DNA of 64,000 nucleotides, from contig NC_065878.1 of the NCBI RefSeq assembly GCF_933775445.1, positions 13,465,395 through 13,529,394 on the forward strand, given 5' to 3'. The notes beneath the pieces were generated by a model. That model was not told where the DNA came from, searched no databases, and saw only the letters and a list, made by a program, of their open reading frames with translations. Shown here one piece after another: positions 1-10,010 of the stretch. The position numbers and the translations under genes are program-made. Every line of letters starts with the position of its first letter. Position 1 is the first letter of the stretch. The stretch is from Argentina anserina. Its lineage: Eukaryota; Streptophyta; Magnoliopsida; Rosales; Rosaceae.

Positions 1-1500
1 AGTTCGCTAGAACATAAATTCAAATGATAAATGTGGTAATCACAACGAACAAAACCAACTGCAATTTTGCTCCTCCATTATTCAAATAGGCTCTTATATT
101 TTCAGTTTCTCACTGTCCTTGATCTAGTTGTGCCCCTTGATGAAATATGAATCACTTCTTTTTTATAGTCAAATGGCTTAGTGGCCAAAGCTAATGGTGA
201 TATAGTCGAGTTTTAATTTTAGCAAAGTCTACAATTAGTTGCATATGAACTCTAACTCTAACTCGAGCATCTTAATCTTTTTCTTCAATTTGTTCATTAT
301 GCAAGCCCATTTTCAATAAAAAGAAAGTTTAAGAATAAGTATAAAAATATATGGTAGTCTAAACGTCTAATATCCATTGGAAGAATTTAAGGCTCAATAA
401 TAAAAAGACTCACTAAAGTAGGTGGAAAAGAAAATACAATATATGTCTTAAATAAAACTGAACCGTAAAAAAGTCATAGATGATATTGAAAGACCTGCAT
501 ATACAAAACTACAAAGTCACACTTCAAACAATAACGACAATGTAAGATCGAAGAAGGACCATGTTAAGATAGACTGATCTACTAATTTTAACATTTTACC
601 TTTCAGTTATTACCTTTCATTAGACCTTTCAGTGTACTAACACCGGCCTACTGAGCAATTTTGTTCCATGTTCTGCATCATTAGTAGTAACATTCTCCCT
701 ATCAAAGGTAAATGAAACAGTTTATAGATTAAACATTAACTACTGCAATTGTTATGGGAGAGCATTACTTACCCTTTCTCAATTACAAGATGTTGATACA
801 TCATACATGGAACCAATTTTGTTGTTTCTAGACAGAGACTTGACTCCAATTAACGGCAATTAACATAGCTGAGGTCCAGTCTCCTCCAGTCTCTTAGAAA
901 TCTTCAAGCAGTGTTCTCCAGCTCTGCTTTCCTTTCTCACATGAAGTTCATAAGTTGTGGATTCATATGATACTAAACCTCATATGAATCAAATGTTATA
1001 GCAAAGAGGGAAAAACATAATCAAATGCTATGATACTAAACCTCATATGATGTTTTATCAATGTTATCTACACATGGTGAACATACTTTCTTAATGCAAT
1101 ATTGACTTTGTTCGTCATCTGCATTCAGAGTAAAACAGAAAATTCTACATTAATTAATTCAGACGTAAAAATGGTGAAATGGCCTATGTAATCATAACCC
1201 GGATATGAAAGACAAAAATTCCTATTTATTGTAATCCATAAGAAGAAAAGTAAAGAAAATACACAAATCTTAAGAGCTGATCCAAAGTGCCTTTCCTTTT
1301 TCCTTCCTCTCCTCTACGTCTTCTTTCCTCCTATTGGTAGAACCCACATCAAATCTCTTGCGCAACCAGGGTTTTGCACCGCAAGCAAAAGGAAAGAAGG
1401 GAGAGGATTAGGTTGATATACTTACAGAGAGGCATTTCAACAATTTGTAGCTGAGGTGTACAATAAGAAGGTTAGCAAGAGAGAAGAGGTCTACAATATG
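1..1500. other. intergenic sequence, no gene recognised
   Basis: AT-rich sequence with no convincing open frame or RNA gene. The only structure I see is a 22-bp direct repeat: the same string (TATGATACTAAACCTCATAT plus GA) occurs at 966-987 and 1029-1050, 63 bp apart. It may be a small local duplication. Confidence 0.6.
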
Positions 1501-1559
1501 ATAGATATCCAAGTATTGCCATGGGCTGTTTATATGAGTAAACCACAGCTATACATACC

Positions 1560-2461
1560 ACGTAGAGAACCATCTCTTATCCTCTTTGTCAATTGAACGG
1601 TTCAAGTACCTGTAAAATACATATGAGTTATTCCTAGCAACAACACTCAAAAGTGAAAACCAATAGCAACAACCCAAAAGCTCCTTTACTAACCAATCAA
1701 GAGAGAGCACTGGAAGCCCTCAGTCGTACTGGTCGATCAACTTGTCCTATGTCGATTGGGCTATTCAGCTCATGTTTTTCCTCTTTTGAGATCTCTGCAA
1801 TTGCTTTCAGAACATTGAATGGCGATTTCTCTTAATTCCTTTCTCGCACTCTCTACAACGCCTCCCCTTCTCTCGCAATTCAAACCCGAATTACTCCGCT
1901 GAACAAACTCAAAACTTCCTCAATCATATTTTCTGGGTGACTCCGGCCATGAGAAAGAACCTCGATACCCTGAAGCATGATTGGCGTAGATGAGAATAGA
2001 GAGCTCCCCTTTTCTGAAAACAATTGCGTTGATGAGAAGACACCTGATTTACCTCGATATGTCTTTCTAGATCGCCGACGAAATACCAAAACCAACTGGA
2101 GAAGCTTCAGCCGAGATTTCTATCGAAGCTTCGCGATGGCGAGCCAAAGCAGCGAGACCGAGATAACAACCCAATTTTAACCTGAACTAACACTACATCA
2201 TGTATTCACCTAAATGACAGAACTAATCCACAACTAAATCTAACAAGCTTTTGCCTCTTCATCAATTGAAAAAATTCCTCATTCCGCAAAATAAAAGCCC
2301 AATTGAATTTTCATAAAACAATCAAGATATGGTGTATGAGTTAGGCATACCAAAGCCCAATTGATCCTTGTAACTCGAGAAAGGCTCCGCTGCGTCACCT
2401 TTTCGAGGTGTTATATCCTTCACCAGCTCTGCATAGGCACTCCTCTCCGAGCGAGCAGAGG
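1560..2461 (-). other. unidentified exon-like segments on the minus strand
   Basis: Several short minus-strand stretches look coding and carry splice-like edges, but I cannot join them into one gene. At about 2461-2351 a frame reads SERSAYAELVKDITPRKG and on to SYKDQLGF, ending at a donor-like G|GTATGC. At about 1840-1707 a frame reads FNVLKAIAEISKEEKHELN and on to LRASSALS, then a stop. At about 1613-1561 a segment reading LNRSIDKEDKRWFSTW lies between an acceptor-like TTTTACAG and a donor-like G|GTATGT. Another acceptor-like TTGTTTTCAG is near 2025. The first segment has a stop just upstream and no ATG. The simplest reading is a decayed or fragmentary multi-exon gene; a poorly spliced live gene is possible. 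I do not recognise the protein. Confidence 0.3.
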
Positions 2462-2873
2462 CAAATTATGACACGTGTACACCATCTCTTAATTTTATAC
2501 CCAGGCTAATGGCAAGTCCGCAATTAACAGAAAACTTAGGGCATAAACGTAATTTCCGCGCGAGCTGGGAACAATGGCTTAGCTACGGTGCACCGACTAA
2601 CTCAAAAATAGTATATAGTAAATAAGCAGCATAAGTTAAAATAATTTTACAAAAACACTTTCTACTGAGGTTGTGATCCAAAACAGTTGCACAAATCTAA
2701 GAGTAGAAACGGCTGCATATTACCAATTTGACAAATAAACATGACACAAACATAAGCTGAGGAGTGGATTCACATCCACAGTTCCACACCATCAACAACG
2801 TTAACAAAAAAAACACAGTTTTATTCAACTGCTTTAAACCTCAAACTCACGAACAAAACCATAAAGATCGATC
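2462..2873. other. intergenic spacer downstream of the glucanase gene
   Basis: No gene or repeat recognised. It probably holds the 3' untranslated region of the minus-strand glucanase-like gene. Confidence 0.5.
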
Positions 2874-3153
2874 TTAACCCTCCACAGCACTCTTAACAGG
2901 GACATGAATATCCTTATAAACACAAACATAAGGCGCATCGCACCCAACGTACTTCCCAGTCCACCTCCCCTTATCAATGTAGCTAGCATCCCAAACCGAC
3001 GAATACAAATACATAGGCTTGTTTGGGAAACCCTCACCCTCTTTTCTTTCAACCCTCCTCACCATTCTCCCATCTATAAACCACTCGATCACATCCTTCC
3101 TCCACTTGATTACGTACTCATGAAATCCTTTGGAACAGTTGAACCCTAGGTTA

Positions 3154-3333
3154 TTTTGGAGAGGAGAGATCCCACATCTAAGAAGTGACAAAGAAAATAA
3201 AGCTTATAAGTGGGTGGATAATAACCAATTGCACCGAGGCCTTTTGTGATTAAAATCCAACACCTGTGAGGTGGCTAAGTTGGGACAATATCGGTATAGT
3301 TGGTCCACGGGCCACGCTTGTCACTGTTTAACA
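3154..3333 (+). repeat. TRIM left LTR
   Basis: 180-bp terminal repeat, matching the copy at 3543-3722 with about six differences. The terminal TG is changed to TT. Confidence 0.92.
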
Positions 3334-3542
3334 TGGTATCAGAGCGGGTCTCTCTCCAGTCGCGCCTCCAATCTTTCGTGGACCCGAGTTGAGTGCCACT
3401 TTGTCATGCCATCAGAGGATTTCCGATTGAATGGCCACTAAGTGTCGTTGGTTATTGGACCTTAGTTTCTTTCATCTCAGTATGTGGGATGTTAATCTGT
3501 CACGTGCAGACCTAAAAATTAGGTTGCACGTGGGGGGGGGCG

Positions 3543-3722
3543 TGTTGGAGAGGAGAGATCTCACATCTAAGAAGTGACAAAGAAAATAAAGCTTATAAGT
3601 GGGTGGATAATAACCAATTGCACCGAGGCATTTTGTGATTAAAACCCAACACCTGTGAGGTGGCTAAGTTGGGACAATATCGGTACAGTTGGTCCACGGG
3701 CCACGCTTGTCGCTGTTTAACA
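3543..3722 (+). repeat. TRIM right LTR
   Basis: 180-bp terminal repeat starting TGTTGG and ending TTTAACA, followed by the GGTTA target duplication. Confidence 0.92.
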
Positions 3723-4172
3723 GGTTATGGATCTCTTTTTTGTTTCCAGCCCCTTCGGTGTAGTAGTTGGTCTGGACAATGGTCATGTCCTTACCAAGAA
3801 ACTCGAAGTCGATCTCGTCCTGAGACTTGTCACCTTCTAGGGAGGAAAGATAAAGGTTGAAGTTGAGGCCGCTGGTGTTGCCACACGGGCACTGAATGAG
3901 GGCGTTGAAGGTGCCGAAGAGGAACCGGGTAGGGGTATGCCACCGTGCGCCGCCGCGGTGGTCAAAGGTGACTGTGATGGTGTTGGAGTCGGTGCAGTGT
4001 GTGCAGGCGTCTGGGGTGTAGTCTATATCGATTTGCTTGAGGGGCTGGGTTTTGTGGAGGGAGGGAGTCTCCGGATGGAGTGCTGGGTCTGCCATGGAAG
4101 AGAAAATGAGGGAGTTGATGAGATGAGATGCAAGAGTGATGATGGCGGTGAAGTGGTTAGAGATGCCACTGA

Positions 4173-4180
4173 GTTTTATA
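4173..4180 (-). promoter_or_regulatory. TATA-box candidate of the glucanase-like gene
   Basis: On the minus strand TATAAAAC lies about 80 bases upstream of the ATG at 4095, a normal place for a plant TATA box with a short leader. Confidence 0.5.
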
Positions 4181-4618
4181 ACAGGACGTGCAGAGGGCAG
4201 ACGCTAGGATATACTTTGATACTCAAATCTCAAGATCAAATTGCATAGTTAGAATATTTATCAGACTTGTAACAAAGTCGTTGTTTAGGTATGGTATATT
4301 AATAGATGTAGAGCGTAGAAGTTGAATTTATTTCTTATATGAGGAGAAGAAGAAAGGCACAAAGAACATCCCCTAAAGCAATGAACCAATGACAATTCAA
4401 TCAAGAAGATCTAAGAGCTGGGGACCTGGAGTGGCTATATTTGGAATCTTTTCTTACCAGCTAACGTAAGTGACAGTGTCCATAACAAAATTTGCTTCAC
4501 GAAAAACATGGTTAGAAGAAATGCTCTCAATTTGTTTTTGTCAATAAGAAATTAATGTCCTGATTGAGGAGACCTCAACAACGTTGTCAATAAATTTAAC
4601 TGAAATTAATTTAGAGAG
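4181..4618. other. intergenic spacer upstream of the glucanase-like gene
   Basis: AT-rich sequence without a convincing frame. It would hold the distal promoter of the minus-strand glucanase gene and ends at the copia insertion site (CTCTT duplication at 4619-4623). Confidence 0.5.
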
Positions 4619-4623
4619 CTCTT

Positions 4624-4758
4624 AGAAGATTAGTGTTTATTGATGAATATTACATACAATTGATGATCTATATATAGCCAGATTATACTCCTCCTCTCCA
4701 CAAATCACAGAGGAAATAGTGATTTCCTCCTTCAATTACGCTCAATCGCACTCACACT
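4624..4758 (-). repeat. copia-1 3' LTR
   Basis: 135-bp terminal repeat matching 8794-8933. On the plus strand it runs from AGAAGATTAG to CACTCACACT and contains the TATA-like CTATATATAG. The target duplication places its ends at AG...CT rather than TG...CA. Confidence 0.88.
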
Positions 4759-4763
4759 CCCCC

Positions 4764-6842
4764 TTAAGTTGGCGCATATACATCAACCATGCCCAACTTG
4801 CTAAGTGAGTCATAAAAAGCTTTCTTAGACACTCTTTTTGTAAGAATATCGGCAAGTTGCTCTTCTGTATGAACAAAAGAAAAACTAATGATCTTCGTAT
4901 CTAGCTTCTCCTTTATAAAGTGACGATCAACTTCCACATGTTTTGTACGATCATGTTGCACAGGGTTATGTGAAATATCAATAGCCGCTTTGTTGTCACA
5001 GTACAGCTGCATAGCACTCTTAGGCTTAATGCCTAAATCTTGTAGCAAATTTCTCAGCCATAACAATTCGCACACTCCCTGAGCCATACCTCTGTATTCT
5101 GCCTCAGCACTAGATCGGGCTACCACTTTTTGTTTCTTACTCCTCCATGTAACAAGATTACCCCCAACAAAGGTAAAGTACCCTGATGTGGATCTCCGAT
5201 CTGTAATATTTCCAGCCCAGTCTGCATCTGTGAAGCTACAAATTTCAAGGATTTTATTGTGATTAGAGAACATTACTCCTCTCCCTGAAGCTGACTTCAA
5301 GTACCTCAAGATCCTTACAACAACATCCATGTGGTCCTCGCTGGGATTATGCATGAACTGACTTACTACACTTACTGCATACGCAACATCTGGTCTGGTA
5401 TGTGATAGATAAATCAGACGTCCAACTAGCCTCTGATAACGAGGTTTGTCAGTAGGGACTTGATCTGGATACTCTGCTAACCGATGGTTCTGCTCGATAG
5501 GAGTATCAATGGGAGTGCAGTCCAACATACCTGTGTTTGTTAGTAGATCAAGGATGTACTTCCTCTGACACAGATAGATACCATCATTACCCCGGGCTAC
5601 TTCAATGCCTAAGAAGTACTTTAGTGTACCTAGGTCCTTCATCTCAAACTCTGTGGCAAGCTGTTTCTGTAATCTATCCACCTCAACAGTATCATTCCCA
5701 ATAACTACCATATCATCAACATATATAATTAGGGCTGTTACCTTACCTTGTTGATGTTTGAGAAATAACGTGTGGTTTGAATTACTCTGTTTGTAGCCAA
5801 TCTTCCTCATGAATTGTGAGAATCTTCCAAACCAAGCACGAGGTGACTGTTTAAGACCATACAAAGACTTTCTCAATCTGCATATGGAGTTACTTGGAGA
5901 AGCGGCCACATATCCAGGCGGAAGATTCATGTATACTTCCTCCGTTAGTTCTGCATGAAGGAATGCATTCTTAACATCAAACTGCCTAAGTGGCCAGGTC
6001 AAGTTAGCAGTGACAGAAAGCAATACCCGGATAGTGTTTATCTTTGCAACAGGTGCAAATGTCTCATCATAGTCTATGCCATATGTCTGGGTGAACCCCT
6101 TCGCTACTAAGCGTGCTTTATACCGGCTTACTGACCCATCTGGATTATGCTTCACTGTAAACACCCAACGACATCCTACTGTCTTCTTGCCATATGGTGG
6201 AGGTACATGCTCCCAAGTATTGCTCTTTTGTAATGTTTCCATCTCTTCCTCCATTGCTTTCCTCCATTTTGGATCTCCCAATGCATCCTGCACTTTGTTA
6301 GGTACTGATACAGTAGATATTTGATTCACAAATGACTCATATGACTTAGATAATCTTTTGGTAGATATAAAATTCACTACCGGATACTTGGCTGTAGTCT
6401 GAAGGGTAGGTTCATATCTTTTTGTTGGTTGACCCCGAGTAGACCTATTTGGCAAAACATATTGTCTACTATTAACTCTAATAGAATGACTAACCTCAGG
6501 TGAGTGATCTTCTGTACAAGGAGAGCATTGGTCAGGTGTAGAAACAGTAATATGGGAGATATGAAGGGCAGTTGTGTTTTCATCTGCTGGTTCCTGAATC
6601 TCTGGAGTGACTATACCGCCGGAATCATCCGGTGGCGCCTGTGTAGCTGCTACATTGGTAATCTCAATTGAACCTATCACCATATCTACTGGCTTACTTG
6701 TCTCCCCCTCTCCAGGATACAGCTCTTCAAAATATGAATTCTCCCCCTGACGAGCAGTATCAGAAGGGGCAAAATAACTCATGTCCTCAAAGAAAGTAAC
6801 ATCCATAGTGACATAATACTGCTTGGTAGTGGATGATAGCAC
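4764..6842 (-). pseudogene. copia-1 reverse transcriptase and RNase H
   Basis: A 692-residue open frame with the C-terminal half of a copia polyprotein. From the N-terminal side: a linker; the RT domain with GCRWVFTVK, YKARLVAKGFTQTYGIDY, SLYGLKQSPRAWF and the catalytic YVDDMVV; a connection region; and RNase H with SSAEAEYRGMAQGVCELLWL and HVEVDRHFIKEKL. This frame has no stops. It is classed as broken because it is one reading frame out from the integrase upstream (a C missing near 6840, by comparison with the copy at 17.2 kb) and has no start codon of its own. In a live element RT copies RNA into DNA in the particle and RNase H removes the RNA. Confidence 0.93.
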
Positions 6843-8142
6843 CGGTACCCTTTTTGATGGCCTCCATATCTAACAAACACACATTTAACTGCCCGGGCAT
6901 CCAATTTAGACCGCTGATGTTTTGGAAGATGGACAAAAGCAACACAACCGAAAACACGGGCAGGAAGATTATGAAAAGATGGTAAGGAGACATGCGATGC
7001 AAGTACCTCATATGGAACTTTGCCCTGAAGGACACGAGAAGGAAGACGATTAATGAGGTGGGCGGAAGTGATGACAACATCACCCCAAAGATACTTAGGC
7101 ATATGGGCACTAAAAAGAATACACCGAGCCATTTCAAGTAGATGACGATTTTTCCTTTCAGAAACGCCATTCTGCTTAGGTGTGTAAGGACACGTTGTTT
7201 GATGAACAATTCCGTGTGAGTTAAAGAACTCCTGAAAGACATGATTCACATATTCCCCCCCCCATTATCAGAATGAAGAACTCTAATTGTGGCATTATAT
7301 TGTGTTTGCACAGTGCTATAGAAGGCTTGAAAAGCCGGGAAAACCTCATTTTTAGTTTTAAGAAGAACAATCCACGAAAGACGGGTGCAATCATCAATAA
7401 ATGACACATAGTGCCGCATTCCTGACACAGTAGACTCTTTGGAAGGTCCCCAAACATCAGAATAAATTAATTCAAAAGGAAGAGTACTTTTATTAGATTT
7501 ACTAAGGGAATAGGTAGACCGATGACTCTTGCCCAAAACACATGTTTCACAATGTAAAGAAGACTCATCCACACTAAAACACAAAGTAGGCATAGATTTT
7601 TTCATAACACTAAAAGATGGATGCCCTAAGCGACGGTGCCATAACCAAATTTCACTTAGCTTATCAGAAGTGGAGATTAAAGCGGTCCGAGATTGTGACC
7701 CTGGTTTCTCCCCCGCATATGTCTGATCCAGATGAAACAACCGGCCCCTCAGATACACCCGACCAATTAACTCTCCGGTGAGAAGATCCTGAAATATCAC
7801 ATACATAGGAAAAAATGTCACAGAACAGTTAGCGTCAGCGTTTAATTGGGGAACAGATATCAAATGATGAGATAAAGCAGGGACATAGAGCACATTGTGA
7901 AGCTCTATAGTGGGAGTAATGCGAACAGAACCTTTTCCTAAGACGGGGAATGCCTCACCATTAGCATCAGTAACATAGGGTACAGGTGAAGGAGACAATA
8001 TGGTAAAATAAGATTTGTCATAAGTCATATGATCAGACGCACCAGAATCAATAATCCATGTATCAAAGCCAACAAATTGAGAAATATTTAAAGTCATACC
8101 AATTTTACCATGACCAGCGATGGATGCGGTAGGGGTGAACAT
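6843..8142 (-). pseudogene. copia-1 protease and integrase, frameshifted
   Basis: The segment starts near 8142 with the aspartic protease region; IDSGASDHMTYDKS holds the catalytic DSG. Next are the GAG-pre-integrase motif (LWLWHRRLGHPSFSVM) and the zinc-binding CETCVLGKSH. The integrase core follows, with DVWGPS, the catalytic DDCTRLSWIV and the second aspartate in HSDNGG. The frame breaks near 7250, where the glycine codons after that aspartate have become a run of nine G; seven would keep the frame. The second frame (7249-6779) carries the third catalytic residue in TPKQNGVSERKNRHLLEM and the C-terminal integrase region. A second shift near 6840 separates it from RT. Confidence 0.9.
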
Positions 8143-8780
8143 TATTTGACAAATCAGAAGTTATACAGCAGAAGCACCAAAAAATGGATATGAACCTGCC
8201 TTGGGTGTACGTGCACTGTCAGTGAACCTGCACTGACAAACAAGACAACAAATCTGGACCGGTAGGGTCGGGCAGAAGATGGACCGGGTCGGGTCGAAGA
8301 TGGACCGGGTCGGATCGAGTGAAGCTGGGCTAGGCCGGACACTGGGCTGGGCCGGGTGTTGAATGTTGGGCTCAAAAATCCGGGTCGGGTCTTGGAAGGG
8401 AGCTCCACCGAGAGGAGGTATTAGAGTCGGGTCGGTCTTGGAATCGGAAGCTCTACCGAGAGTGGCGACGCGGAATGAAGACGGCGGTGAGGTCTGCGGC
8501 CGGTGAGGTCTAGTCACTGAAGACGGCGGCCGGTGAGGTCTGCGCCGGAGAAACTTGTTGGACGAGAACTCGCTGCCGGAAGGGAAGGAACTCGCTGCCG
8601 GAAGGGCCGGGAAGGAGAAGAAGACAAGCTCGCTGCCGGAAGGGAAGGAGCTCGCTGCCGGAAGGAAAGAGCTCGCTGGACGGTGGCCGGCGAGGTCTCT
8701 GCTGCTCCGGTCGAGCTCGGCTTCGGCGGAGGACCCGTCTGCTCGAAAAGAAACACAGAAAAAAAGACAGAGCCGATTTT
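8143..8780 (-). other. copia-1 untranslated leader with GC-rich repeats
   Basis: Between the primer-binding site and the protease frame lie about 640 bases with no credible gene; the long frames here come from base composition. Two repeat types stand out. Around 8255-8400 there are repeated GGACCGGGTCGG-type units. Around 8570-8690 the unit CTCGCTGCCGGAAGG recurs four times. The first type also occurs in the leader of the copia element at 14 kb; the second I see only here. Confidence 0.75.
8217..8238 (-). promoter_or_regulatory. conserved hairpin in the copia-1 leader
   Basis: On the element strand TGTCAGTG, a six-base loop CAGGTT, then CACTGACA form a perfect 8-bp stem. The same stem occurs at 14817-14838 in the related element, with one loop base changed. 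In both cases a palindromic GTG(C/T)ACGT(A/G)CAC follows. A packaging or dimerisation signal is a reasonable inference, not shown. Confidence 0.5.
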
Positions 8781-8793
8781 TGCTCTGATACCA
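8781..8793 (-). promoter_or_regulatory. copia-1 primer-binding site
   Basis: On the minus strand TGGTATCAGAGCA follows the 5' LTR directly and is complementary to the 3' end of initiator tRNA-Met, the usual primer of plant copia elements. Confidence 0.9.
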
Positions 8794-8933
8794 AGAAGAT
8801 TAGTGTTTATTGATGAATATTACATATAATTGATGATCTATATATAGCCAGATTATACCCCTCCTCTCCACAAATCACGGAGGAAATCATGCAGTGATTT
8901 CCTCATTCAATTACGCTCAATCGCACTCACACT
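8794..8933 (-). repeat. copia-1 5' LTR
   Basis: 140-bp terminal repeat, similar to 4624-4758 apart from a few substitutions and a short insertion. Confidence 0.88.
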
Positions 8934-8938
8934 CTCTT

Positions 8939-9560
8939 CCACACGAACTCGACTAAACTTAAATTAGAAAACAAACCAAAGGCCGTCGTTAATCAAACTC
9001 ATCAAATCATGTACTACACTCAACATCAAAATAATCAATCAAATTTTTGTTAGACTTATCTTTGTAACTCGGTTCTCTTTTCTTGTACATGTTTACAACT
9101 AATCTAAAAGTTCAAATATGCTAAAAAGACCGTTACTGAACAGGTTTCTGAACACATTTTTTTTAAAAAGAAGTTTTAAAAATGAAAATAAAAAATGTAA
9201 AAGTGAAAACATCAAATTGAAGATTTCACTTCTTTGTAAAAGTTGAAAATATTTTCAATTTTTTTCTATGTTTTGAGAAATATTCTAATGAACAAGATTT
9301 CATTCTATTTTCATTTTTTAAATGAAAATACAGGTATGAAACGTTATTGAATGCCACCTTAATTAATACTCAATTTAATTTATAAAAAAATACAGGTGTC
9401 AATCTCAACAGTAGATTTTTACTGTTAACAGTCGTTAAATTAACCCAACTGGACAATACTTGCAAAAAATGTTTTTGATACTCAGTCTGAATTTACTTTC
9501 TGAGACCAAAATATCTAGATATAATGACGTCATAAACAAGTGGGCGTAAAGTTCCAAAAT
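8939..9560. other. promoter-proximal region of the SR gene
   Basis: AT-rich, no gene. Its right end carries the regulatory motifs listed separately. The copia element ends about 600 bases before the likely first exon of the SR gene. Confidence 0.5.
9525..9532. promoter_or_regulatory. TGACGTCA bZIP-type element
   Basis: A perfect palindromic TGACGTCA, a known binding core for TGA and other plant bZIP factors, lying a little upstream of the first exon of the SR gene. Function is inferred from position. Confidence 0.45.
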
Positions 9561-9568
9561 TAGGGTTT
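9561..9568. promoter_or_regulatory. telo-box upstream of the SR gene
   Basis: TAGGGTTT is the reverse complement of the telo-box AAACCCTA, common near the start of plant genes for translation and RNA processing. It fits this gene's role. Confidence 0.45.
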
Positions 9569-10010
9569 ACTTTAGAGAACTCACAAGGCGCCGTATGATG
9601 TACTTTCTTCAGTTAGAACTCAAGCAGACGAGTATTCGAGGACTTCGAGTTTGTCTTTGGAGCTTTCAAAGCATTTCAACAGCTCAACTAGGATTCCTCT
9701 CAGCTCTCCCTGTAAGTACTCCAAAGGTAGTAAAGCTCAGATCTTTAATTTCTCTAACTTGAAGCTACTACCTGTTGTCAATAAAGAACCAACCTTTCAG
9801 TTTAATTTGCTTCATGATAATTGTGATCCTTAATCAGATTCAGTTTTTATGCAATTGAGCTTCATAATTTCTTAACCAGATCACTGCTAAAGTAAGACTT
9901 ACTTTATTTTGGTACATATGGGATTATAGAGCTCACCTGAGTTCTTGTGTTTACTTAATTATGTTGGTTTTCAATCTGGCAGGGCGTAAAAATATTGGAG
10001 CTTGAAGAAA

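Larger units (their letters stand above)
3154..3722 (+). mobile_element. TRIM retrotransposon inserted in the glucanase gene
   Basis: A 569-bp element with two 180-bp LTRs and no coding capacity. The LTRs end in CTGTTTAACA; the right one starts TGTTGGAGAG, the left has TT instead of TG. Directly after the left LTR is the primer-binding site TGGTATCAGAGC (3334-3345), complementary to initiator tRNA-Met. A G-run (about 3532-3540) before the right LTR is the likely polypurine tract. The duplication GGTTA is at 3149-3153 and 3723-3727. The LTRs differ at about six positions, so the insertion is not brand new. These are the hallmarks of a terminal-repeat retrotransposon in miniature, dependent on other elements for enzymes. 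Confidence 0.93.
2874..4095 (-). pseudogene. EG16-like GH16 endoglucanase gene, split by a TRIM element
   Basis: The protein resembles plant EG16, a glycoside hydrolase family 16 enzyme close to the xyloglucan endotransglycosylase/hydrolases, acting on cell-wall beta-glucans. The start codon is at 4095-4093; the first part ends near residue 124, at 3723. After the insertion the frame resumes at LGFNCSKGFHEYVIKW and stops at 2874. The pieces total about 215 residues, close to the roughly 220 I recall for EG16. The GH16 catalytic motif DEIDFE is at residues 93-98. WDASYIDKGRWTG and GCDAPYVCVYKD near the end match the family. There is no signal peptide, as expected for EG16 and unlike secreted XTHs. 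No other frameshift or stop is seen. As read, translation would run 20 codons into the TRIM and stop, losing the C-terminal half of the fold. The C-terminus (KSAVEG) looks a few residues short. The EG16 rather than XTH assignment comes from memory. Confidence 0.85.
4624..8933 (-). mobile_element. Ty1-copia retrotransposon, gag-deleted (copia-1)
   Basis: A 4.3-kb element on the minus strand, flanked by CTCTT at 4619-4623 and 8934-8938. Read on its own strand the order is 5' LTR (8933-8794), primer-binding site (8793-8781), long GC-rich leader, protease-integrase, reverse transcriptase-RNase H, a G-rich polypurine tract just left of 4764, and 3' LTR (4758-4624). The order integrase then RT is the copia signature. 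Its protein is closely similar to the element at 14.0-19.4 kb. Compared with that copy the whole gag region, including the zinc knuckle, is missing between the leader and the protease. The integrase is also frameshifted, so the element cannot be autonomous. Confidence 0.93.

Noticed and set aside
1653..1835. 60-residue plus-strand ORF
   Set aside because: It is the antisense of the more protein-like minus-strand segment reading FNVLKAIAEISKEEKHEL and has no homology I recognise.
8154..8829. Proline- and arginine-rich ORFs on both strands
   Set aside because: They lie in the copia-1 leader; open frames on both strands come from GC-rich tandem repeats.
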